A stretch of 45,854 nt of DNA. It comes from an uncultured Oscillospiraceae bacterium. GTDB taxonomy: Bacteria; Bacillota; Clostridia; Oscillospirales; Acutalibacteraceae. The position numbers were made by a program, and so were the translations under genes. The notes beneath the pieces were generated by a model. It did no database searches. It was given only the letters and a program-made list of their open reading frames with translations, and had not been told where the DNA came from. The stretch lies in assembly GCA_900542375.1 (NCBI GenBank), contig UQNI01000008.1, positions 1 through 45,854 on the forward strand, given 5' to 3'. The stretch's first letter is position 1. Each line of letters starts with the position of its first letter. Shown here one piece after another: positions 25,994 through 32,736 of the stretch.

Positions 25994-27055
25994 ATGGAGC
26001 TGCAGGATATCAAATCCATGACGCTTGCAGAAATACAGGAGTCGTTTACGAATGATAAACTGCCTAAATTCCGTGCGTTGCAGGTATATCAATGGCTGCA
26101 TCGCGGCGCAGAATCATTTGACGAAATGTCAAATTTATCAAAAGAACTGCGTGAGCAATTAAAGGCAAAATATTACATATCTGTAGCAACTGTTGAAAAA
26201 AAGCTTATTTCCAATTATGATAATACAGTAAAATATCTGTTTTCTTTTGCAGATAATTGTTGTGTTGAGTCGGTGGTAATGCAGTACAAACATGGTTACA
26301 GTATTTGTATTTCCACACAAGTGGGTTGTAGAATGGGCTGCACATTTTGTGCTACAGGTAAAAGCGGTTTTAGCCGCAATTTAACTGCTTCAGAAATGTT
26401 GGCTCAAATACAAAGCGCACAAAAAGATTTGGGGATTCAGATTTCAAATATTGTTTTAATGGGAATGGGAGAACCATTGGACAACTACCAACAGGTATTA
26501 CGCTTTTTAGAATTGGTGTCATCAGATGAAGGTATGAATATTGGAATGCGACATATTTCGGTTTCCACTTGTGGTATTGTAGATAAGATTTACGATATGG
26601 CAAATCGAAAATTGCAGTGTACACTTTCTGTTTCACTCCATGCTCCAAATGATAACCTTCGTTCGCAAACGATGCCCATTAATAAAAAGTGGGGAGTTGC
26701 GCAGCTGCTGAAGGCCTGTAAGTATTACAGCGATACAACAAGGCGTCGTATTTCGTTTGAATACGCTATGATTAGCGGTCTTAATGACAGTGATGCTCAG
26801 GCCCAGGAGCTTGCAGGAAAGCTAAAAGGAATATTAAGTCATGTAAACTTAATTCCCGTCAATGATGTCACGGGAAATCATTACAAAAAAAGTTCGGCGC
26901 AGAGGCTGCATGCTTTTTGCAGTATACTTGAAAAACATGGTATTACAGCTACTGTCAGAAGAACGTTAGGCTCAGATATTCAGGCTTCCTGCGGTCAGCT
27001 GCAGCGCAGGTATAAAGAGGAGGTGAACAACATTGAAAGTGCACAGTCAAACTGA
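25994..27055 (+). CDS. rlmN: Dual-specificity 23S rRNA/tRNA adenine-C2 methyltransferase RlmN
   Basis: This 353-residue radical SAM enzyme methylates A2503 of 23S rRNA and A37 of some tRNAs. The cluster motif CRMGCTFC places cysteines at 112, 116 and 119. GMGEPLDNY is the SAM-binding GGE-like motif. C333 (QASCGQLQ) is the resolving-type cysteine near the C-terminus. AAAGGAGTG precedes the ATG. Its last 23 bases overlap prpC. Confidence 0.97.
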   Translation: MELQDIKSMTLAEIQESFTNDKLPKFRALQVYQWLHRGAESFDEMSNLSKELREQLKAKYYISVATVEKKLISNYDNTVKYLFSFADNCCVESVVMQYKHGYSICISTQVGCRMGCTFCATGKSGFSRNLTASEMLAQIQSAQKDLGIQISNIVLMGMGEPLDNYQQVLRFLELVSSDEGMNIGMRHISVSTCGIVDKIYDMANRKLQCTLSVSLHAPNDNLRSQTMPINKKWGVAQLLKACKYYSDTTRRRISFEYAMISGLNDSDAQAQELAGKLKGILSHVNLIPVNDVTGNHYKKSSAQRLHAFCSILEKHGITATVRRTLGSDIQASCGQLQRRYKEEVNNIESAQSN

Positions 27056-27761
27056 TGTTGGCTTAGTAAGGACTCTCAATGAAGATGCATGCCGTACCGG
27101 TTTGTTAGGGGAAAACGGTGCATGGGCAGTCGTTTGCGACGGCATGGGTGGTGCAAACGGCGGAGAAATTGCAAGTGAAACAGCGGTAAAAAGCATAGAA
27201 GAACAAATTCTTGCTTCTTATGAAGAAGATTTTAAAAGTGAAGAAATGAAACTGATGTTAAGTACGCTTATTTTTCATGCGAATTCTGCTGTTTATGATA
27301 TGGCGCAGGAAAATGAATCGTTAAAAGGAATGGGCACCACGATTGTAGTGGCAATTGTACTTGATAATGTTGCTCATATCGCCCATGCGGGAGACAGCAG
27401 GGCATATTGGCTTCACAACGGTAATATTATGCAGATTACAACGGATCATTCCATGGTTCAGGAGTTGATTAAAAATGGAGATCTAACTGTGGAGCAGGCC
27501 AAAGTACATCCGCAGAAGAACATCATTACCAGAGCTTTGGGCGTGAATCCGGTCGTAGAAATTGATTACGAAAAAGTACCTTTGGCAAAAGATGATCGCA
27601 TATTAATTTGTACAGACGGACTGACCAATTATATTGAACCTGAAAAAATCAGAAACCTTGCTGATGATATGGATTCTGTTTCTTTGGCCGATAGATTGGT
27701 TGCGCTGGCAAAAGAAAATGGCGGCGGAGATAATATTACAGTTGCGATACTCGATAACTGA
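27033..27761 (+). CDS. prpC: PP2C-type Ser/Thr protein phosphatase
   Basis: This 242-residue metal-dependent phosphatase reverses PrkC phosphorylation. The PP2C motifs are present: TLNEDA, VCDGMGGANGGE, GDSRAYW, TDGLTNY and GGGDNITV, giving the full set of metal-binding aspartates. It starts with TTG at 27033, about nine bases after AGGAGG, inside the end of rlmN. The kinase gene follows 16 bases later, the standard prpC-prkC pair. Confidence 0.96.
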   Translation: MKVHSQTDVGLVRTLNEDACRTGLLGENGAWAVVCDGMGGANGGEIASETAVKSIEEQILASYEEDFKSEEMKLMLSTLIFHANSAVYDMAQENESLKGMGTTIVVAIVLDNVAHIAHAGDSRAYWLHNGNIMQITTDHSMVQELIKNGDLTVEQAKVHPQKNIITRALGVNPVVEIDYEKVPLAKDDRILICTDGLTNYIEPEKIRNLADDMDSVSLADRLVALAKENGGGDNITVAILDN

Positions 27762-27777
27762 TTGGAGTTGATAACAT

Positions 27778-29808
27778 ATGGATAAGTACACAGGAAAAAG
27801 ACTGGACGGCCGCTACGAAATTCAAGAATTAATTGGCGTAGGCGGTATGGCTGTTGTATATAAAGCATATGACACAATAGATGACCGAACGGTAGCGATT
27901 AAAATTTTAAAAGATGAATTTTTGGGAAACCAAGAATTTATCCGCCGTTTTAAAAATGAATCCAAAGCAATTGCCGTATTGGACCATCCTAACATTGTGA
28001 AAGTGTATGACGTTAGTTTTGGAGACCGTTTACAATATATCGTAATGGAATATATCGACGGTATCTCATTAAAAGAGTATTTGAATCAACAAAAAGAAAT
28101 CAGATGGAAAGAAGCCTTGCATTTTACCATGCAAATTCTCCGAGCATTGCAGCATGCCCATGAGAAAGGCATCATTCATCGCGATATTAAACCCCAAAAT
28201 ATCATGCTGCTGCAAGACGGTACCATTAAAGTAACGGACTTTGGTATTGCCAGATTCTCACATAGTGAAACACGTACCATGACAGATAAAGCCATTGGTT
28301 CTGTACACTATATTGCCCCCGAACAGGCAAGAGGAGATTTAACAGACGATAAAGCGGATATTTATTCTGTAGGTGTTATGCTTTATGAAATGATTACGGG
28401 ACAATTGCCGTTTGAGGCTGACAATGCGGTTTCTGTGGCAATTATGCAGTTGCAGGCAGACCCAAAACCTCCGAGAGATATTAATCCAACCATTCCGATT
28501 GGTCTTGAAGAAATTACATTAAAGGCAATGCAAAAGACGCCTGCTCAACGTTATCAATCTGCGGCGGAAATGATGCAGGATATTGAAGCATTCCGTCAGA
28601 ATCCATTGATTACATTCAATTATAAATATGACCAGGAAGAAACTGCTACAAAATATGTGGATGCCACTACTGCAAATTCCACTACAGGTCCAATTCAATA
28701 TGATGACGATTTTGAATATATTGACGATGACATCAGCAGTCATTCAAAAGGCGGCAAATCAAAAGGCGGAAATAAAAATAAAGTTCCGATTATTGTGGTA
28801 AGCTGTTTGGCTGCCGCAATTGTGATTGCATTGGGTGTTGGTGCGTATTTCCTATTTTCTTCTATGGGAGGCGGCGGCAATACCAGCAGCCAATCCAGCA
28901 GCGATGAAGTAGATTTACCAAACTTTGTAGGACAAAAATTAGAAGATATTCAAAATAATGACGAATATAAAAATTTCGACTTCAAAGTGGAAACAAAAGA
29001 GGATAACACGGTGGAAGAAGGCGTTGTTATCAGCCAAAGCCCAAGCGGTTCCAAAAAAGTGAAGGCGAATGCACAAATTACTTTAACTGTAAGCAGTGGC
29101 AAAAAACAAGTAGAAGTTACAGATTTAAGCAATATGACACAGGCAAATGCAGAAGCAGCCTTGAAAAAATTAGGCTTCAACGTGAAAGTACAAGAAATCA
29201 ATGACGATACGGTTGCAGAAGGTCAAGTGGTCAAAACAGACCCACAGGCAGGAAGTACTTTGGCATACGGCAGCACGGTTACTTTGTATGTAAGCAAAGG
29301 TCCGGAAATCAAAACGGTTTCTGTACCTACTGTAGTTGGTTCCGACCTTGATTCTGCAAAATCTGCTATTACAAAAGCGGGTCTTAAAGTTGGAAACATT
29401 ACGTATCGTGATGATTCCAAAACAAAGGGAACTGTTTTAGAGGTAAGTCCATCAGCCGGAACCAGTGTAACACAAAATACAAGCATTGACCTTGTTGTAA
29501 GTTCCGGTGCCACTGAAAAAACTGCGAATATTGAATTTGATTTGCCGCCGAATGTGACTCATGATGTCACTATATATGTATATTTAGATGGCACACAATA
29601 TCAGTCGCCTGTTACTGTAAACCCACAGCTAAAAGGTTATAAATATAAATTATCTATAACAGGAAAGAGTGGAAAACAAACATTATCTATTAGAATAGAT
29701 AATACAAATAATTATCGCACTTATACTTTGGATTTTGATAATGGAACTTGGAATCAAACAGGCTCCAAAGAATATGTAGATACGCAGGCAAGTACCGGGA
29801 ACGATTAG
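27778..29808 (+). CDS. prkC: Serine/threonine protein kinase with PASTA repeats (PrkC)
   Basis: This 676-residue membrane kinase senses cell-wall fragments. The kinase domain (about 10-275) has GVGGMAVVY, K42, HRD (134-136) and DFG (154-156). An acidic, glycine/lysine-rich juxtamembrane linker precedes one transmembrane segment (about 337-360). Three PASTA domains follow (about 383-585; openings LPNFVGQKLEDI, VTDLSNMTQANAE, VPTVVGSDLDSAK), each ending in a VSSG- or VSKG-like strand. A further C-terminal beta-rich domain of about 90 residues is not PASTA (TANIEFDLPPNVTHDVTIYV). Bacillus PrkC controls spore germination in response to muropeptides; whether this one does is unproven. Confidence 0.96.
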   Translation: MDKYTGKRLDGRYEIQELIGVGGMAVVYKAYDTIDDRTVAIKILKDEFLGNQEFIRRFKNESKAIAVLDHPNIVKVYDVSFGDRLQYIVMEYIDGISLKEYLNQQKEIRWKEALHFTMQILRALQHAHEKGIIHRDIKPQNIMLLQDGTIKVTDFGIARFSHSETRTMTDKAIGSVHYIAPEQARGDLTDDKADIYSVGVMLYEMITGQLPFEADNAVSVAIMQLQADPKPPRDINPTIPIGLEEITLKAMQKTPAQRYQSAAEMMQDIEAFRQNPLITFNYKYDQEETATKYVDATTANSTTGPIQYDDDFEYIDDDISSHSKGGKSKGGNKNKVPIIVVSCLAAAIVIALGVGAYFLFSSMGGGGNTSSQSSSDEVDLPNFVGQKLEDIQNNDEYKNFDFKVETKEDNTVEEGVVISQSPSGSKKVKANAQITLTVSSGKKQVEVTDLSNMTQANAEAALKKLGFNVKVQEINDDTVAEGQVVKTDPQAGSTLAYGSTVTLYVSKGPEIKTVSVPTVVGSDLDSAKSAITKAGLKVGNITYRDDSKTKGTVLEVSPSAGTSVTQNTSIDLVVSSGATEKTANIEFDLPPNVTHDVTIYVYLDGTQYQSPVTVNPQLKGYKYKLSITGKSGKQTLSIRIDNTNNYRTYTLDFDNGTWNQTGSKEYVDTQASTGND

Positions 29809-29815
29809 GTGATAT

Positions 29816-30697
29816 ATGGTAAAACAAGGACGTATTCTAAAAGGAATTGGCGGCTTTTATTACGTAGAAGCTGAAGAAACAATTTATGAATGCAAAGCAA
29901 GAGGCGTGTTCCGCAAGCGTGGAACCACGCCTCTTGCGGGTGATTGGGTGCAAATTTGCATTGATAACGATACAGGTACCATTGAAGAAATTTTTCCAAG
30001 AAAAAATATGCTGGTGCGTCCGCCTTGTGCAAACATTGACCAAATGTTTTTGGTTACATCTATATGTAATCCATCTCCAAATTTGTTGGTATTGGATAAA
30101 ATGATTGCTGTTGCGGAGGACCAGGAAATGGAGCCGATTTTGGTAATATCCAAAACGGATTTACAGTCTGCTGATGAATTGGAACAAATTTATCAAAAAG
30201 CAGGTATTCAAGTGATAACGGTATCTTCTGTCAGTGGTCAGGGGATTGAACGAATACAAACGTTGTTAAAGGATAAAATATCTGTATTCACAGGTAATTC
30301 GGGAGTTGGCAAATCATCGCTGCTCAATTGTATCAGTCCTGAATTTCAGCAAGAAACAGGAATCATCAGTTCAAAGTTGGGCAGAGGAAAGCATACTACG
30401 CGGCAGGTAGAATTATTAAAATTGCCATGCGGCGGTTATGTGGCAGATACACCCGGTTTTTCTACTATGGATATGGAACGTTACAACATTGTAAAAAAAG
30501 AGCATTTACAATATTGCTTCAGAGAGATGAAACCTTATATTACACAGTGTAAATTTTCTTCTTGCTCGCATACTTGCGAAAAAGGCTGTGCCGTTTTACA
30601 GGCAGTTGAACGAGGAGAAATTGCACAATCCAGGCATAACAGTTATGCAGCGATGTACGAACAGGTAAAGGATAAAAAAGAATGGGAACGAAAGTAA
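29816..30697 (+). CDS. rsgA: Ribosome small-subunit biogenesis GTPase RsgA
   Basis: This 293-residue circularly permuted GTPase acts in late 30S maturation. An OB fold comes first (to about residue 65). The GTPase motifs then appear in permuted order: SKTD (G4), TGNSGVGKSS (G1, about 159-168) and DTPGFS (G3). A C-terminal zinc element has CKFSSCSHTCEKGC. It follows prkC by seven bases. Bases 29897-29937 inside the gene form a long perfect inverted repeat. rpe, which follows in Bacillus, is absent; thiN overlaps the end. Confidence 0.96.
   Translation: MVKQGRILKGIGGFYYVEAEETIYECKARGVFRKRGTTPLAGDWVQICIDNDTGTIEEIFPRKNMLVRPPCANIDQMFLVTSICNPSPNLLVLDKMIAVAEDQEMEPILVISKTDLQSADELEQIYQKAGIQVITVSSVSGQGIERIQTLLKDKISVFTGNSGVGKSSLLNCISPEFQQETGIISSKLGRGKHTTRQVELLKLPCGGYVADTPGFSTMDMERYNIVKKEHLQYCFREMKPYITQCKFSSCSHTCEKGCAVLQAVERGEIAQSRHNSYAAMYEQVKDKKEWERK
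29897..29937 (+). other. Long hairpin inside rsgA coding sequence
   Basis: GCAAGAGGCGTG (29897-29908) and CACGCCTCTTGC (29926-29937) are perfect complements, and the inner TTCC/GGAA can extend the stem with one bulge. It encodes the RsgA segment KARGVFRKRGTTPLAG. It lies 81 bases after the rsgA start; there is no T-tract. Confidence 0.6.
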
Positions 30698-31335
30698 AAA
30701 CTTGTGTTATAGTGGGAGCTTCTCCAACGACAGACAGTACGTTTATCAAACCGATATTAAAACAAGCGGATTATATTATTTGTGCAGATGGTGGTTGGAA
30801 TCATGTATATCGTACGGGAGTAAGCCCTCATTTGATTGTAGGTGATTTTGATTCCGCCTGCGACATTATCCCAAAAGAAACAGAATCTATTTCGCTTCCA
30901 ACCCATAAAGACGATACAGATTTATTGGTTGCCGTAAAAGAAGGACTGAAAAGAGGATATACTGATTTTGTAATATTGGGTGCTTTAGGCGGCAGGTTAG
31001 ACCACACATACGGTAATATATGCGTGCTGCAATATATCTTACAGCACGGCGGCACTGCTGTATTGCAAGATGAGGATACACAGGTATATTTGTTAAATGC
31101 CAATCATGATATGGAATTAACCAACGTGCTGGGTAATACTGTGTCAGTGTTTCCATTTGGATGCGATAGTTGTACGCTTACGTATGGCGGTTTGGAATAT
31201 CCTTTGAATCAAGGTACTTTGGTTAGTTATGCACCTGTTGGCGTTAGTAATGTTGCAGAATTTGATACCATTCGTATTACCTGTCATTCGGGTACGGCTG
31301 TGATTATGGTGCTTGCTCCACAAGCAGAAGCATAA
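30682..31335 (+). CDS. thiN: Thiamine pyrophosphokinase
   Basis: This 217-residue enzyme transfers pyrophosphate from ATP to thiamine, making TPP. Family motifs are visible: ICADGGWN, VGDFDS, LPTHKDDTD and LGALGGRLDH. The C-terminal beta domain is typical of TPK. It overlaps rsgA by 16 bases and closes the core block. In Bacillus thiN is followed by spoVM, as it is here after one small gene. Confidence 0.95.
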   Translation: MGTKVKTCVIVGASPTTDSTFIKPILKQADYIICADGGWNHVYRTGVSPHLIVGDFDSACDIIPKETESISLPTHKDDTDLLVAVKEGLKRGYTDFVILGALGGRLDHTYGNICVLQYILQHGGTAVLQDEDTQVYLLNANHDMELTNVLGNTVSVFPFGCDSCTLTYGGLEYPLNQGTLVSYAPVGVSNVAEFDTIRITCHSGTAVIMVLAPQAEA

Positions 31336-31352
31336 CTTACGCACCAAATTTT

Positions 31353-31407
31353 CCCCTAATGTATATACTATAGTAAGACTGTGAACTGCCACAGTTATCA
31401 CTAGGGG
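31353..31407 (+). promoter_or_regulatory. Possible ribosome-site-masking leader of the 57-codon gene
   Basis: CCCCTA (31353-31358) is complementary to TAGGGG (31402-31407), part of the Shine-Dalgarno of the gene at 31416. A smaller hairpin (GTGA-ACTG ... CAGT-TATCAC, 31381-31401) lies inside. Between them is a palindrome TACTATAGTA (31366-31375) that also holds a TATACT -10-like box. If transcription starts at that box, the left arm is not in the RNA. Confidence 0.3.
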
Positions 31408-31415
31408 GAATTGCA

Positions 31416-31589
31416 ATGAAAAAATGCTGTAACAGAAGATTTAAAGGCTCCGGAGGTTTTTGCTTTTACGCAATTGCTTTTGGATTGGGATTGGTGGTTT
31501 CTTGCTTTTGCCCCTATGGATTGATTATGTTCATAGCAGCAGTGATTATTGTTGCACTGGGTATATCAGTTGCCCGCTGCAAAACATAA
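31416..31589 (+). CDS. 57-residue cysteine-rich membrane peptide
   Basis: This small gene has a strong AGGGGGAA ribosome site eight bases from the start or closer. The product begins MKKCCNRRFKGSGGF. A hydrophobic segment follows (FCFYAIAFGLGLVVSCFCPYG), then a second (LIMFIAAVIIVALGISVA), ending in RCKT. It has six cysteines and probably two short membrane helices joined by CPYG. I do not recognise the family with certainty, though similar peptides seem to occur in clostridia. It ends 17 bases before spoVM and is probably co-transcribed with it, so a forespore or mother-cell membrane role is an inference. Confidence 0.7.
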   Translation: MKKCCNRRFKGSGGFCFYAIAFGLGLVVSCFCPYGLIMFIAAVIIVALGISVARCKT

Positions 31590-31606
31590 GTATGGAGGGC
31601 TGACAA

Positions 31607-31699
31607 ATGAAAGTTGTAATTGTAGACCATCCTAAAATCCTGGGCTTTCTTTTGAGAATGTATTATCATATTCCAAAAGTAAAAGAAGAGCAAGTTTAG
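31607..31699 (+). CDS. spoVM: Stage V sporulation protein M
   Basis: This 30-residue peptide begins MKVVIVDHPKILG. Aligned to Bacillus SpoVM (26 residues) without gaps, it shares M1, K2, P9, K10, L12, G13 and R17. P9, near the start of the amphipathic helix, is the residue known to matter for sensing membrane curvature. SpoVM sits on the convex outer forespore membrane and recruits the SpoIVA ATPase, the base of the coat. The ribosome site GGAGGG is seven bases upstream. The position after thiN matches Bacillus, and sipL-like and spoIVA genes lie 1-3 kb downstream. The C-terminus (PKVKEEQV) is longer and more acidic than in Bacillus. Confidence 0.85.
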   Translation: MKVVIVDHPKILGFLLRMYYHIPKVKEEQV

Positions 31700-31700
31700 A

Positions 31701-31733
31701 AAAAAGGCAGCTGGGCGTTCAGCTGCCTTTTTT
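31701..31733 (+). terminator. Rho-independent terminator after spoVM
   Basis: GGCAGCTG (31706-31713), loop GGCGTT, CAGCTGCC (31720-31727), six T. An A-run on the left makes it potentially bidirectional. Confidence 0.92.
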
Positions 31734-31782
31734 GTATTTTTGTTCCTTATATATCATATGATAATAAGAGTGAAAAGAAAAA

Positions 31783-31811
31783 TTGCGCTGTCTTTTTATT
31801 TGTGGTATAGT
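31783..31811 (+). promoter_or_regulatory. Sigma-A promoter for the TetR-like gene
   Basis: TTGCGC (31783-31788), 17 bases, TATAGT (31806-31811). A small GGAC-gaaa-GTCC hairpin (31839-31850) lies in the leader just before the ribosome site. Confidence 0.55.
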
Positions 31812-31868
31812 GATAAAAAGACGTAGATAGGATAATTGGGACGAAAGTCCTGCAACATGGAGTAAAGT

Positions 31869-32423
31869 ATGTCAGAAATCACAAAAAAGTCACTAGCAAA
31901 TGCCTTGTATCAAAAAATGAAAGTAAAACCTTTAGATAAAATTACAATCAAGGAAATTGTAGATGAGTGTGGATTAAACCGTCAAACCTTTTATTATCAT
32001 TTTCCTGATATCTTTGGTTTGCTGGAATGGATGTTCCAGCAAGATGCTGAAAAGCTGATGAAAAAATATAATAATATAGATGTATGGGAACAAGGGTTTA
32101 TGGAACTGCTGTGCTATATTAAGAAAAATAAAGCAGTTTGCATGTGTACACTGCATTCTTTGGCAAGAGATGAACTGGAACGGTTTGTTTATAAAGATGT
32201 ACACAGGTTAATATTGGGAATTATGGATGAGGTGGGGGGAGACCTTACTGTGGAGGAAGACGGTAAAGAGTTCGTTGCCCGATTTTATACTTTATCTTTA
32301 TGTTCCCTTGTGGTACATTGGATGAAAAACGGAATGAAAGAATCACCTGAAGATTTAATAGAAAAATTAAGTTTAACCATACAAGGCAATATTCGCTCTG
32401 CTATGGAACGTTTTGCAAAATAG
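31869..32423 (+). CDS. TetR/AcrR family transcriptional regulator (DhaS-like)
   Basis: This 184-residue protein has an N-terminal helix-turn-helix (about residues 25-47, ITIKEIVDECGLNRQTFYYHF), a TetR hallmark. The C-terminal part resembles the TetR_C group found in DhaS-type activators (FVARFYTLSLCSLVVHWMKNGM, with conserved W). DhaS activates dihydroxyacetone kinase genes in Lactococcus, but no dha gene is nearby, so the target is unknown. It is monocistronic with its own promoter and terminator and separates spoVM from the sipL-like gene. Confidence 0.85.
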   Translation: MSEITKKSLANALYQKMKVKPLDKITIKEIVDECGLNRQTFYYHFPDIFGLLEWMFQQDAEKLMKKYNNIDVWEQGFMELLCYIKKNKAVCMCTLHSLARDELERFVYKDVHRLILGIMDEVGGDLTVEEDGKEFVARFYTLSLCSLVVHWMKNGMKESPEDLIEKLSLTIQGNIRSAMERFAK

Positions 32424-32433
32424 AAGTGATTTC

Positions 32434-32464
32434 ATCCCAACGAATTTATTCGTTGGGATTTTTT
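32434..32464 (+). terminator. Rho-independent terminator after the TetR-like gene
   Basis: ATCCCAACGAAT (32434-32445) pairs with ATTCGTTGGGAT (32448-32459); five T follow. Confidence 0.9.
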
Positions 32465-32736
32465 GATAGACATAAATAAATTTTAAGAACTTCTGTATCT
32501 TTCCGGTTTCATTATTTCCATATAAATGTATTTTTTCATAAGAGAGAATGGGAGATAGAAAATAAATCATTTTTCCAAAAAATTTTAAAAAACAAAAATG
32601 CAGCAGAATAGGGGCTGTCCGAGGGTAAAGTATTGGAAACCTGCACTTTTTTTCAAGTGCAGGTTTTATTTTTGGTATAAATGGGACAGGATACGAATAC
32701 AAATTAGCTAGTAAAGAAAAAAGGAGAGAACCTTTT
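32465..32736. other. Non-coding stretch upstream of the sipL-like gene
   Basis: This completes the 313 bases between the TetR-like gene and the sipL-like gene. It holds no supported protein gene but has a second terminator-like hairpin (32637-32673), suggesting an untranslated transcript ends here. After it, TATAAAT followed about 14 bases later by ATACAAAT (within 32674-32706) loosely resembles a sigma-E (sporulation mother-cell) promoter, which would fit the downstream gene. Confidence 0.35.
32637..32673 (+). terminator. Orphan terminator-like hairpin
   Basis: AAACCTGCACTT (32637-32648), 6-nt loop, AAGTGCAGGTTT (32655-32666), then TATTTTT. There is no gene between this and the previous terminator at 32464. 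Confidence 0.7.

Noticed and set aside
32611..32625. GGGGCTGTCCGAG, similar to ends of some insertion sequences
   Set aside because: No matching inverted end, target duplication or transposase is nearby.
32373..32702. Minus-strand open frame in the gap before the sipL-like gene
   Set aside because: It runs through two terminator hairpins and the end of the TetR-like gene and has no convincing ribosome site.
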